In this document: positions 38,001 through 50,400 of the stretch, piece by piece
How the letters are laid out: the number at the start of each line of letters is the position of its first letter
Position numbering within the stretch: position 1 is the stretch's first letter
Source: Saccoglossus kowalevskii
Lineage: Eukaryota > Hemichordata > Enteropneusta > Harrimaniidae
NCBI RefSeq assembly: GCF_000003605.2
Contig: NW_003107089.1
Coordinates: forward strand, 1,055,966 to 1,119,965
DNA length: 64,000 nt
Direction of reading: 5' to 3'
Position numbers and translations under genes: made by a program
The notes under the pieces: model-generated
Databases searched by the model: none
The model's input: the letters and a program-made list of their open reading frames with translations, nothing else
Told to the model about the DNA's origin: nothing

Positions 38001-39493
38001 CATTATTGATGATTTTTCTACAATTATTTAATACTAGTAGTCCCTTGATGAATCCACCGTAGGACGATTATTTTTCTATTGTTGGTGACTTTCTCTTGAA
38101 GAGCCGTTTATAATCAAGCACCATTCCATTTGCCAAGTTTAATATCCAACCGAATTATCACTCATATGAAGCATTAGTTTAACAGGAAATCACAAAATTG
38201 TGTGATAGAAAATAACGGAAAGCATTAAAAAACGGAGAAACACTGAAATAAAAAAACACACTAGAAACTCACAGTTTGTAAAAATTAGACTTACATCTGG
38301 CAAAATATATGATCAATAAATTGACTCAGAAAGGATGATACATGCTAAAATGAACAGTAAAAAAATTGGTTTATTTCTGGGCAACTTATAAAAATGGCAG
38401 TTACAAGAAACAAGACCGTGGAACGACCAGGGACTGTTATTCACATTATTTACACTGAGCCAAGAACCACTGTTTTTATCCACTGACAACCAAAGAATTG
38501 GTATAACATGTAACATCGACACACACTACTCAGGGAAAAAATCAATTATACAAACTTCTGGTATTAAAAAAAACAAAAAACATGCTAGCTGTGGTAGTGC
38601 GCGAGAAAAAAATACTTGATAATATTAGAAATCCAGAGGTAGTATTAAATTAATAATGAAAATACTTGTAGTATCCAGGAAATAACAACAACTAAAGTAT
38701 GCCCTAATGAAGGCGCTATGAAGTAACTAATAAATTAAGTAAAAATGAGGACAAATCACTTAAAAGTCAGATATTTGAATGGATTGAAGAGGGTCGGGCA
38801 AAGATCACTGTCTGGAATACTTGAGAACAATGGGGTGAATAGGGATGGTGTCACGGGTTGTGCAATCAGGTGACAAAGTTTAAACAGTGCTTCTTTTTTT
38901 TCAGTATTTGGCAAGATTTATGGTCGGCTTAAGCCTACAACGATAGTCTACCTAGTTAGCTTGTTGATTGCAATGCAAACACGAGAGTACAGTTTAGAGG
39001 ACAACACCTGCAAATACCTCGGTTGATTTTACGATGGAGTGAGGAGGTCTGGCAAAACAAACTTACATAACTCTGTTGCCGATACTCGGATCAGAGAAAC
39101 ACACAGTCACTATTCTACTTCGATCCTGACAACCACTTCCCCAGACGTTGAGTGTATTCATCCTAATTCTGAGATTCAAATTCAAAGTTTTAAAAGTTTC
39201 TCAGTTATTCTTTTTGTTAATTTAATTTAATTTAAAAGCTTAATTACGCTGAGGTTAAAATGTGTTGAGAATGGTGGGTTGTTTATCCCAGAACACATAG
39301 CAAAATATCAGTTTTCCTGTCATAAGAATTTTTTTTTCTTTTTTCTTTAAATGGTCCATATATCTGCTGAGATCATTATCCTGGCTTTATTAGAAAATAA
39401 AAAATACAATAGCATGTTAAATTCTCATTGCTATTATGAGAACAAAATTGAGCAAAATTTGAGCAGATCACAGCACAAGTACCTAACTCCCTC
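35043..39493. other. Unique AT-rich DNA, no gene seen
   Basis: About 4.4 kb with only short open frames (up to about 70 codons). Includes a TTTTG repeat near 35614-35635 and poly-A/T tracts. I recognise no domain, RNA gene or mobile element. Confidence 0.45.
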
Positions 39494-39777
39494 CTGGATT
39501 GCAATTTATGGAAAACTTTTTTTTTTCAAAATGTATTTCGTTTCTACGATAACTCTGAGCTAAATGTACAGAAGATACTACCAACAACATGCATAAAAAT
39601 AATTGAGACTTCTTATGCCATAAGCACCAGTTCAAAGAATTTTTTTTTCCAAAATTAAAGTACTCGGTACCAGTAGATTACAGTACATCAATCTTGTTTG
39701 TAACCCACTGGATTTCAATTTATTAGAAACTTTTTTCTCAAATCTTATTCAGTTCCAATGTCAACTCTGGGCTAAAT
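39494..39777. repeat. Two diverged copies of a unit of about 70 bp, 214 bp apart
   Basis: Copy one (39494-39565) starts CTGGATTGCAATTTATGGAA and ends AACTCTGAGCTAAAT. Copy two (39708-39777) starts CTGGATTTCAATTTATTAGA and ends CAACTCTGGGCTAAAT. Both have AAACTTTTTT in the middle. They are either an old tandem duplication or two neighbouring copies of a dispersed repeat. Confidence 0.6.
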
Positions 39778-40400
39778 AAAACAGAATCTGCATTTTATTT
39801 TTAAAATCTGGTTATGGTGGTGATAACAAATGAACAAAATATCACAAAAAAAAAAAAAATTTAAACCAAAAGTTATCAACAATCAGAAATACAAGCGCCC
39901 TCATCTGAATTTTTGGCAAATGTCCCACTGCTTTCAGATATTATTTACCATCTAAAAAGAGCAAAAATTTAAATGTTTTCCCAAATGTTCATGAGAGAAT
40001 ATGGTTGACTCATTATCAAACAAGTGTGATGATCCCCCAGTTACAATTTCAACATGCCATGTTACAGCAGTCACACAGATATGATTAATGATGAAATGGT
40101 GTGTACAAAAATACACTGCCCAGTGTCTCCCTGGGGAACCCTTCGTATTGTAGATTCCATCCAAATTCAGTACAGCGATCAAAGATGAGAAGGAAAAAAT
40201 CGCCACTCTACCAGAATTCACACGAGGCAACAAAGAATTCAAATGGTTTAGTAGTAGCCAAATAGTAGAACATAGTCCCATGACCTTGGGGGAAGATGGC
40301 AGCAGGATACAAAACACTGGCCCCATCACACAGCAGAACATAAACAAGCTGTGGTGATTAGAGAATGGGTCATCAATTATGGTGTATCAGACCTCATGTC
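39778..40400. other. AT-rich DNA with one open frame, no gene assigned
   Basis: A minus-strand frame of 131 codons spans 39952-40347. Its length is near the chance upper limit for this much AT-rich DNA. It has no splice borders that I trust and no domain that I can defend. Confidence 0.35.
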
Positions 40401-40413
40401 AGGTCAAAGGTCA
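40401..40413 (+). promoter_or_regulatory. Perfect DR1 nuclear-receptor element
   Basis: AGGTCA-A-AGGTCA is an exact DR1. The family of receptors known to bind it includes HNF4, RXR dimers and COUP-TF, all present in most animals. Twelve fixed bases make a chance match unlikely in a 64-kb window. No promoter or exon is seen beside it, so it would be distal or intronic. Confidence 0.5.
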
Positions 40414-42182
40414 AGTGGAGAGATAAACACCGCTTTTTGGGATTTGGCAAAATCCATAGGCGGACGTGTGATCTTATGTGTTGACAAGTGAACAGGACAG
40501 TTCAACCAAACAGACCCTGTATTTTTTTCCAGATCGTTTTCTCAATGCCCCATTGACCAATTTCAACTATTGAGTCAACAAAAGAACCACGCACCGACAA
40601 CAACTGGATAGATGCAAGGTTCTGTAAGAACACTTGAAAGTTCAGTTGTAAAGTTCACTTAGGTAATTAAGGAAGTTGTAAGCCATACAGTGTCAATAGT
40701 GTGATATCTACAGTCTACAGAGACTGGCTGTATATATGAAAAGAATTTAAGAGCTCTATGATGTACTAGCCCTACCTAAAAGCTTTCAATGTTATAAATC
40801 CACCATGATTTAAAAAAAAAAAAATCATAGGAAGGAGAGGCACCCCTAAAGCAAAGCCCAAGCAGAGAAGCATGTTCGGCGGAATTCTTCTTGCACACGC
40901 ACAAACCGAAAGATATAAAGAAATGCAATTAACTACATGGTTCAGACAGATTTTACTTGTCAGAAATGTTCAAGATAGTTTACTGGAGAGTACTTTCTCA
41001 TGGCTAGTTACTGGCATGTTGCCAGCCCGAACACAGTTAGATATCAGTGACTCAGTAACTAGACACAGCTGGCAGAAGCAAATTAAGAGTATGCACCCGT
41101 GTTTAATTTAAACTTTTAAGAAAATACCCAGACAGTGTATAAAAAGTACAACACAATTCAAAATGGTGTAAAGCTTGCATAAAATGGCTAATTGATTCGC
41201 TTTTTATAAGGCAATCGAGGCAATATCCACACCCTTTATTTCTGACAGCATTACATCATACGCTGACCTTAAACGACCCAGAATACACAAGAGCACAGAA
41301 CAAGCAAACAAGGACGATGTGCAACCTTACCCCTGTGACCACCAATGCTTGCTAGGATCTGACCCAAATTGACCCAAAAGAACTTTAAATCACACCAATA
41401 AAACCCAGTGGCAAACAATAACTGTAACCAGGCCGAAGAGTTAGATCAGCGCACTCACTGCTGCAACATACGGCCAACTTTATCCAGCATTTGTTTAGCA
41501 TTGGTTCTATTAACCGACTTTTTTTCTTATCAGCAATGTCAATAATTCTACCTGTTGTCAAGCAGAAAGAGACAGATTTATTGGTTTCTAAATGTATCAC
41601 ACAAACAATGATGTCATACCCTGGCAGCGACATATCACAACGTTGTTATCATTGACTTCAGATGTCAACAAGTGTTGACTTAAGACATGATAGATCTGAC
41701 CCAGGGCTTTTGCTACCAACAGACATGGGGGCAATCCTCTGTCTGATGTTCAGTACTTTATAACATTCAATGGCCATTACAAATTGCATAAAACTCAAGC
41801 TAGGACCTGTTTAATATGTGGGTGTTTACGCCTAGTCCTCGAGTGACGATGGAGCAAACAAAGCAGTTAACTGGCCATGGCGTTTATTTTCATGAATACT
41901 GTCTGTATTCTCTGTGATGTAAACGTGATTAGGTATCAGGTATATCATCCCACGTGGCTGCAGTTCGTGAGTGAAGACTACATCATCTAGGAGCACATTT
42001 TTTTTTAATACCCTTACCATAGTTAAAAGAGAAATTGAATACTCATGTTGCAATCCACACAGACTATCAAGTATGCCGGGAGATGTAACACAAGGAGGAG
42101 AAGAAAAGAATGAAGACATTCCCCAAGAATTACTTCAAGTTCAATGCAATGCACTACTTAAAGGGATAAAAAAAAATCCAAA
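40414..42182. other. Unique DNA, no gene seen
   Basis: Open frames of 79, 82 and 95 codons occur (40872-41111, 41385-41633, 41832-42119), with no recognisable motif. A poly-A tract lies near 40810. Confidence 0.4.
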
Positions 42183-43297
42183 AATCGTTTTTTTATTAGA
42201 AGCGCATCTCCAATAGAAGCACATATGAACCAAAAATCGTAAGATACTGAATCATTGAAATATTATTCATTTTTCCCAATGATTTCCATTCCCGTAAATG
42301 TATACAATATGAAAATGATCACAACTCAACCAAATGATCAAAATCAATGTCAACAATTAACCAGCCTCAGAACGGTCAGTCGACTGAAAGCGTCTGTTTT
42401 TGTACGAATACGCGACAGCATTTTTTAATTGTACGTGTAGATATTCCCACTTTGCACATTCCGGCCGCTGATTTGTATACATTTACCAGTTCCAATCATT
42501 TCTTGAACATATGTGAAAAAACACAGACACTTATTTATCAGTGATACATTTTTTTTTCTTAAAAATGACAACAAATTTTCAACACTGCTGGTGTTTTTGT
42601 TGTTTACTCTGTCTGCGCAACATTTGTACAACAGAACAGAAGGGGGTGGGATAACGTGGTTTCTGTAACTGAATCAGAAGAGTCCAATAAAGGTTATCAA
42701 GAGCATGACAGACAGTGGAAACACTTTAACCTCGATGTTAATGTATTCACCCTACTTCAGTTCCTCTGCTCGGGGAGTGTAGATGATTGCATGATGGAAA
42801 AAAACAAACATGGAAATATTTCCACCATCAGGATGAAGTCCGTCAAAGTTTCAGCTTTCATGACTACGTATCATAGTTGTTTTGAAAGCACGGACGAGTA
42901 TAGAAAATGCATGGACACGCATTACATGCATCAAAGGTGAGAGGAAAAGTTTAAAAAATTGTGTATGAAAGTAAGGGAGGAAAGACAGATTATTATGCAA
43001 ATTAGGTGACTAGACCCAACACATCAGCGGATTATCCCAAAACATGTATGTACCCCAAATTTCATTGAAATACGATAAAGTGGTTCAAGAGATATTGGCG
43101 AATAAATAAATAAATACGCAACGAAAACACATACTTTGGATCCGTAACTAAAGCAACTTACGCAGTGCAAAGCAAATTTAGTCATATACCATGAAAGCAA
43201 AAACATATTTCAGGTCAAAAATAACCGAGTTCAGCAAGAGAGATAGAGGGGGTACTGTTTCCTAAGCGCATGCGCTTCTAATAAAGCAAATACGGTA
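42183..43297. mobile_element. Inverted-repeat-bounded unit, about 1.1 kb (ATTTGCTC-end family)
   Basis: The left end contains TTTATTAGAAGCGCATCTCC and the reverse complement of the right end contains TACCGTATTTGCTTTATTAG followed by AAGCGCATGCGC. The inner 15-16 bases (TTATTAGAAGCGCAT) match exactly between the two ends. A related left end occurs alone at 21604. Inside are unique DNA, a 94-codon frame (42656-42940) with no domain that I recognise, and at 43010-43130 a segment with CCAAATTTCATTGAAATACG and AATAAATAAATAAATACGC that looks like a separate dispersed repeat. I found no target-site duplication. It may be one larger element or two short solo copies in opposite orientation that happen to lie 1 kb apart. 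Confidence 0.5.
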
Positions 43298-44987
43298 GTC
43301 ACAATTTGGTGAGAGGTATACAGTGCGTTTTTTGGTCTATAATCATGACTAGAGGTTAGATCAGATGTGAAAATAACCAACGCATCATTGAGTCCGGGTT
43401 AATATTAACTCCTGTTAACATACCTCCCATTCTAAAAAAAATAAAATAAATGAAACAGAGAAACAACAAGAAAACTAAAATGAACAACATTGAATTTCCG
43501 ATTGTTGGCAAAATACTTAACTTAAGTTCAGGTCATTTTGGAATGAATAAAAGTTGGTAGGTGAAGAAGAAGTGATCAAAGAAAATGGAAACTGACCAAG
43601 TTCCTCGTGTACACAAAACCCAAACACAGGTGGCTAGCAATATAAACATCCCAATGGCTCACTGACTCAAATACACACAGTACAGAGAAATAATGCATAC
43701 AAAAGTGCATGATTACAAACCGCTAATATCTTGATTGAAAACTCATGATAACTGTACAATTTCACAGAGAGTAATGGCAGTTGTATGGGACTGGAACATG
43801 ATTAAATAGACCCCAGTTAAATAGACCCCAGTTTCCATGTGACCAATTTTATATATGCAAACCAGAAAAACAAAACAAAAACAAAAAATTTAATTTCACA
43901 CTGTTTACTATAGTAAAATCATTTCTCCATTCTATTTTGCTTTCTTTTGTGAAAATAGTTTTCCATTAGGGAGGTTCTCTCCCATAATGCATTGCACATG
44001 TGCAGTAACATGCTCAGTAGAACAAAATTTGAATTCGGCTCAAATTCTCTTAATAAGCTAGCACCAACTGGGAAGAAAAATATAACGATCTCCTCGGTGA
44101 AGCGGCAGATTTGGATTTACGAGATGATTGAGACCTCTCGGCAATAAGTGCTTGGAGGTAAATCAGGGGGATATCCTGCCATCAGAGTTTCATCTTTAAA
44201 TCTTTTTGATTAGCTATATCTGATTATATTTCTATCTGATGTATCCATAGCGCAAACTCCACATCCGACGTCAGTTCTGAGAGCCGGGGGAATCAGACTC
44301 CCTTCCCAGATCACCTTCCCCCCTCCCTAAATTATCCCCAGTATTAAATGTTTTACAAACACTTCTGTGTACCAATTCTGGCAGATTGCCCAAAACCTGT
44401 GGATAGAGCCATGTATTTGATATGCCTGGCGGAATGCCATGCACAGTATGAGCTCGCAAACCCCTGCTTATATTTTACTATATGCTATTTCATGAATGAA
44501 ACGATAACATGTACGGGACCGTACACACATTATGGATTCATTCCACCTATATATAAATAACCTCAAGCTAGTCGAGTAATGCTACGAGTAGCCAAGTTCT
44601 TACCCCACCTCCATACGCATACACATCTTCCTCCATTTTTGAACCATGAAACAAAAACATTATTGCATCACATATAGTAAGTCCAACAACCTGTACCTTG
44701 CATATTATAAAATCAGTGATTTCGTAAAATGTGAATTCAATTATTTCCACATCCCTGGTCTTTGATTTGTATGCTAAGACAACCAAAGACTTGATAGTTT
44801 TTTTCTAACTTCCTATTGGTTGTTGGCAAAGAGAACTGGCCTGTTGAAGGAACAACAAATGATAACAGGCCAATTGGGGTCAACAAGGTCGTTTCTAATT
44901 CCTTCTAAAAAGGTTGAGGAGAATTTACATGCTGGTGTCAAATATCAAGAATGAGAAGAAGAAGAAGATCCTGGGTCCCAGTAAACA
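43298..44987. other. Unique AT-rich DNA, no gene seen
   Basis: Contains a 17-bp duplication (TTAAATAGACCCCAG twice near 43800-43835) and short open frames of up to 72 codons. None has a motif. Confidence 0.4.
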
Positions 44988-45001
44988 CTGCCCTCTGGTG
45001 G
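44988..45001 (-). promoter_or_regulatory. Strong CTCF-like core
   Basis: On the minus strand the sequence reads CCCCACCAGAGGGCAGTG, which includes the core CCACCAGAGGGCAG. This fits the CTCF consensus CCASYAGRKGGCRS at every core position. CTCF is conserved in most bilaterian animals and acts in insulation and chromatin looping. Binding is inferred, not shown. A short palindrome CTGGGTCCCAG lies 20 bp away on the same side. Confidence 0.5.
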
Positions 45002-45927
45002 GGACATTCAGAATTAAAAAGGGAGGGTAGATGAGTTGGTATGAAAAATGCAACCTGAAGCCAATTAGGCTGTTAATCTTCTGAAGCACCAAAATTTACT
45101 TTTGTCACGTTTTACAAAATAAAAAGTGAATTAAGTTAATGGAAATTTAAGTCCATTTGGTCCAAAATTAACAAGAGCGGATATAAAAAACACCAAAACA
45201 TGTCGTATGTTTTCGCCACAAAGAGCTGATGTATATATAAAAGTTATCGCGTATGCTCTTCAGCTCTTCATTTTTTTTTAAATCTCGGAATGGAGTTGGA
45301 CCAGGATAATTTACGAATGTCTGACATATTAATATCCCATATAAACCAAACTCTTTAAAAAAAAAAAAAAATTTTTTTTGCAGTGACTTTTAAGAGACTA
45401 CCCCCTCCGTAGTTTTCGATATATATTGGTTTTAAGTTTGCGGCATTACGTATTGAATTAATGAATAGGTAATAATTTCAGCACAGACTGAAGTTCTGCC
45501 TTGTTCACTGGTTTACAAATCCCATGTCAGATCATTTTCAGTTTTAATATAATAATGACATTCTTGTAAGTTTACATTCCATTTTTGTTTGGCTGGAGAA
45601 GAAAAAATAGACAACACTGAAAATGTAACTTTTTATAGTAGTTGAACACACACAAAAAAAACAAAAAGAAAAAAGATCCCGAAAATATGAGGAACAAGTT
45701 TCTTATATAAGAGTACCACAACCTTTTGCTCTGTGTAGTGTTTGATATGAAGTACATGCAAAATACAATTCTTGTAATATAGATAATTACAAAAACAAAC
45801 TTTTACTTGCAGTATAATGTTTCGAAAACGACTCTGTATTAATTTATTTTTATATTCACAGGTTGTATTTCCAAGCTTACCCCGCCACCCCCAAACAAAT
45901 TTGTCACCCCAACTACATTGTATCTGT
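45002..45927. other. AT-rich DNA, nothing recognised
   Basis: Includes a CATTTGGTCCAAAATTAA word (complement of the dispersed TTTTGGACCAAATG word) near 45160, and an A13/T8 tract near 45357-45380. No gene. Confidence 0.4.
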
Positions 45928-46139
45928 TACTGTAGAATAATTTATTTTCGCTTGGAATTTATTTTCGCTATTTTCGCTGAAGGGATGTTTCCGTGAAAAT
46001 AAAATCCAGCGAATATACTTTTTTTCCTATATTTCACATTAAACTCATCAAAAATCAGTGAAAATAAATTCCACACAAAACGCCCAAAAAGCCTTTTCAG
46101 TGAAAATTAATTCCAGCGAAAATAAAGTATTCCACAGTA
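45928..46139. mobile_element. TACTGTA-ended MITE-like element, copy 2 (212 bp)
   Basis: The left end reads TACTGTAGAATAATTTATTT, then TCGCTTGGAATTTATTTTCG. The reverse complement of the right end reads TACTGTGGAATACTTTATTT, then TCGCTGGAATTAATTTTCAC. The arms therefore match over roughly 45 bp with few differences. The unit could fold into a nearly complete hairpin. No transposase is encoded. It is the best preserved of the three or four family members in the window. Confidence 0.85.
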
Positions 46140-46373
46140 TTTCTGAATTCATCTTCAGTAGACATGAGAAGTCTAAACTGGCAAATCCTTTATTTGAGGT
46201 ACAATGCCACTCGTGCATTTTTTGACATGTGGACACATTTTAGCATAATACAGTAGTGACAGTCTCAAAAACTGTCTATAATTAATCATTTTATTCAATA
46301 GTATGTGGACATTTTTTACTTGTTGTCAATCTGTCTTTTTGAGAGAACATTAACCCAAATTCATTCATACTTT
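46140..46373. other. AT-rich spacer, no gene
   Basis: A short interval between two mobile elements; no feature seen. Confidence 0.4.
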
Positions 46374-46562
46374 CAGCTTTTTCACCACCAGAATTTCTCA
46401 CCCAAATTTTTCTGTACTTTTTTCTTATATTCTAATTTGAGTCAATATTCAGTTTTTACTTTAAAAAAATTTTTTTTTGTTCCAATCTTATAAAGGAAAT
46501 TGCGGACTATAAACATGTGAATTTGTGATGAAAAGAGGGAGCTGGTAATAAAAAGGTTAGAC
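46374..46562 (-). mobile_element. TTTAACCTTTTC-ended element, copy B (189 bp)
   Basis: The reverse complement of this segment starts GTCTAACCTTTTTATTACCA, continues with CCCTCTTTTCATCACAAATT, GTTTATAGTCCGCAATTTCC and ATTGACTCAAATT, and ends with TTCTGGTGGTGAAAAAGCTGA. It is the same family as 26276-26522 in the opposite orientation, shorter by about 60 bp through internal loss. No open frame of note. Confidence 0.7.
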
Positions 46563-47406
46563 AAGTATCTTGTAAGACACTACATGTCATTTTTCACTCC
46601 ACGTCACTGACCAGATTATTGAGATTGATCGATTATGTATCCTTGCCATAGAAAAAAAATGATAAAATTCACTAAAACAGGAAAAAAGTTTTTCATTACA
46701 TTTTGTGCATCAATTTTATTCGAACAAGAGTACAGTATCTCTATCATTTTATTTCATTTTCTTACTCCTTGTATTTTGAAATGTCAAATATGTAAAATAA
46801 AAAAAAAATGCCATTATTTTTACTTATGAGTGGCTTTTTACCTTAACTCATCATTTCGATAAGCAGAGAGTTAATACCCTCCATTAGTGGCAGCTAGTTC
46901 TCCTTTCCCTTTTCGAATCTGCTTAATAACTGTCAATTCAATAGAAGTGATAAAAAACAAATGAACATCAATCAAAAATAGCTCTTACAAGACATTGCGG
47001 AAATCAACGATTCATTTTTTTAATGAGTATCACCAGGCTAGACCGGTTTTTATGCCAGACCTATGTACTTTTCAAATTATAAAAAAAAATCTCTTTCGCC
47101 AACAGATAAGTTAATAAATAGAAAAAAAGACTGCAAGCACTGTGGTCGTTAAATAGAAATGTTCTTTCAATAGTTCCTCAGAACAAACACAAAGACACAG
47201 GTTGCCTGAAGGGACAATTTCAGATCTAAATACAAATCGCCAATATTGTGGTTTTCATACAAATACACGGTAAATCAATTTTTCCCCCCTATTCACCAAA
47301 TTGTCTTCTTTTATATTGGTCTGCTGGTTAACGGAGCATTACTCACCAAGATGCTGACGAAATATATACCAGTATATATACCAATGTAAAAAATATATCT
47401 TTCCCC
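46563..47406. other. AT-rich DNA, no gene seen
   Basis: Poly-A/T tracts and short open frames only. Confidence 0.4.
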
Positions 47407-47488
47407 TATGTATGTATGTATGTATGTATGTATGTATGTATGTATGTATGTATGTATGTATGTATGTATGTATGTATGTATGTATGTG
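47407..47488. repeat. (TATG)n microsatellite, about 20 units
   Basis: An uninterrupted TATG run of about 82 bp. The minus-strand frame of 67 codons here (repeating YIHTYIHT) is a by-product of the repeat. Confidence 0.97.
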
Positions 47489-50400
47489 TATTTAACACAT
47501 ACATACAGCCTCAAATGACATTTTCATTAATACTCTGTCAGTGAAACTTGACATCTTATTGTGCCTCCACCAACTAACCAACCATCCAGCCACACTCATT
47601 CTACACCACTATCTCATCTACAGTGCATCCATAACCTATCAATCCAGTTTAAAAATTTATGACAAATCAAACCGGGGCTCAGATTTGATTTGTGATTTTA
47701 ATAACTAGATGAAATCGCAGTATGCACAGCAAGTATAATACACCGCTCAGTTTGTTTTATTATCTCGGTGCTGAATTATATAACGTTCAATTTTTAACTT
47801 CATGAATTTTTCATATGTCTTTGTAGTAAACTCAGAATGGGGTTAATTGAAGCAGCTCAGTAGTCACTCGGTGAATTGCTATTTGGCTTTCTGGTGCTTT
47901 GTCCCGATGCGCCTAGGGATATGGTCGGTCAATTATTCCAGCTGAAATTATCTTATCATATTCGTATGTTATACATTGTCGGAAACAAAGTACAGATTTA
48001 ACCAACGTCAATTTATTGCACTAATAAAAAACTCTCTCATCATTTACCCAAATGTATAGATAGAATAAACACAACACATACAGTTAGTAGTGTCCACAGT
48101 TTCCCGAACAATTACTCAAATTCATTTTTGTTTGCAAGCTCAGTCTGATGCCAATTTCCAGACTTCTTGTCTACCACAAGCACTTATTAATCCCTCAGAA
48201 TTGGAATAAGTACTAATATCGCTCAGCATGAAAGTGACATGTCATTACCTAGAGAGCGTCCTCTTTAGCTTTATCCTATGATAGGATGCTTGCCATGTCA
48301 CGGGGGTCCACGACAGAGCCATCATTTTGATTTCTGTCACTACGCAGCAGGGGTTGAAACATTACCATCAAATGAAGTCACATCGAGTCTACGTTGGCAG
48401 AGATTAGAGTAATAATATTGGCAAATTTGTAACGGATGCCCCTCCCACCAATACAAGGAATAAATATAATGACTTGTTTCGCAGTTAAGTGAGACAAGAA
48501 TTTGAAAAAAATGCTTTTTGAAAATTATATTGATTAATTATAATAACACTGCATGCTTGAGTGAGTTTAATTATTTAAGGTTAAGTTAATTTAGCTGCGT
48601 TACACAGGTCCCAAAGTGATATGATGGAGAGAATGAGAAAGACAGGGATTTTGCCGATATTAATTTAGTTCCACTGATGATACACAGTTCGGTTTCCGCT
48701 ATTGCCTCGGGTGACGTCTTAAACTTCAAAGCGAATAAAGTTCTCGCATTCAGGGAAAAAAAGTACATACAGGTTTGTCATGAAGAGTAATGAAAAAAAG
48801 TAATTGCAAACATAAACACGAACATCATTCAGGAGGTGGACCTGGTGGGAGAATATCGAGGATAGATCACTAACGTCACCACCAATCATAAAATATTAAT
48901 CATAAAGATATCTGAATTGATGAACTAGCAATCTACAAGTAGAAGGCAGTGATTTTGAAGTAGCAATCCAAGACAATGAAATATGAAGGCTCAACCCTAA
49001 TTTCAGAAAATAACAATTACAAACCTAAAGTTTAGATGGATTTAGTATAAAATGGAGTTGGTTGAGAACATTTTCATCACCAGAGCTTTACTACCAGCTT
49101 GGTAACTTGTACTTTGGGTAACTTTAAGCGCTGTATTATAAGGCAATGGTTAACAACATTGTTTGAGGATGTTCGAGGACAGACAAGGCATGCAAAGCAT
49201 ATTTGTAATTTTAGAGCATCAATATGGTGTTCATTCATAAATCAATAAATTACAGAATATAATTATGATACACACTTCGGTAAATTTTTTAAAAATAAAC
49301 AATGATTATGATACCCTTATCATTGAATTAATAGCTCAAATATTCTGATTTTTTTTTTCCAATAATTCATCTAAGAAATGATTTGTATACTGTGATTACT
49401 CGCAGTAATTGCATACATTAGCCAACACAGAGATGAGAATAACCTGAATACAGCAACAATAGTTTTCTGTAAAATTGTTATTGTTGAATCCAACAGTTTG
49501 TACACTTTAAGTGAGTCATGCTAGGATAAAAATGAGCCAAGACATCAAATTGGGAGCCAGGTGGGGGGGGGGGGGGGGGTTATTGTATATTGATCTAATT
49601 AACAAGAAAAGAAAAAAACACCACAATTAGTTAAGTTAGAGTCAAGTTAAAAACAGTAACTGAAGACTAAAGCTTTGATTTTCACATTTGAATCCAGCTC
49701 AAAAAACAAAACAAGAATTATACTGAATGAAATTCTAAACAGTATTAAGGAAGGCTGAGAAGAGAACATTGGAAAGGGAGGTGTATACCTCTCTCATATA
49801 TCATAATTGAAATCAAAAATGATATTGGGATAATATTTCCCTTTCAAGTACCCCGGAACATTTAGCAAAGAACTAAACTTCATCACGTACATAACTGCAT
49901 TAATTTTCAAGACTTGTTGTTGTTGAAAAAGCTAAAAATGTTGAAAAGTGATACAAGATCCATACTAGAGTGGAAAAAAAATTAAGTGCATTGAACAAGG
50001 AGTGATACCTGATACGCTTGTTCATTCATAAAAAAAAAAGCTAAGCTAGCTGTACAGTTAGATAGATTTGTGGTGATATCAAATGTCTATATCAATAAGT
50101 CTTAGTGTTAGTGGCACTGCTGTTCAATAGGGCTGTATCAAATGATTGAGCATCTATCAATGTGCTTCCTACTACAACCACTTTAATCGCTAGAGGAGCA
50201 AATTTTGTGGTTAAATGTATTGTACACTGTGATTTGCTTTTTTCTTTCCTTGTTTCCTTTCTTCGTCTTCTGTTCCTGTGAGGGATGATGATTGGTGTTC
50301 AATCGGATATATAAAGGTAAGGTAGGGTTTAGTTCTCCTGAACCACTGTGGTTAAATGCATATATACGCATTTTTATTTGATTATAGGATGGGAATCAGA

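Noticed and set aside
39952-40347. 131-codon minus-strand open frame containing a short NT...PGRHWAVYF string that recalls adenain-type proteases of virus-like elements
   Set aside because: Only one short string fits, other expected parts do not follow at the right distance, no neighbouring element parts or terminal repeats are seen, and the frame length is near chance. I do not call a fossil element here.
47311-47514. 67-codon open frame with repeated YIHT
   Set aside because: Translation of the TATG microsatellite.
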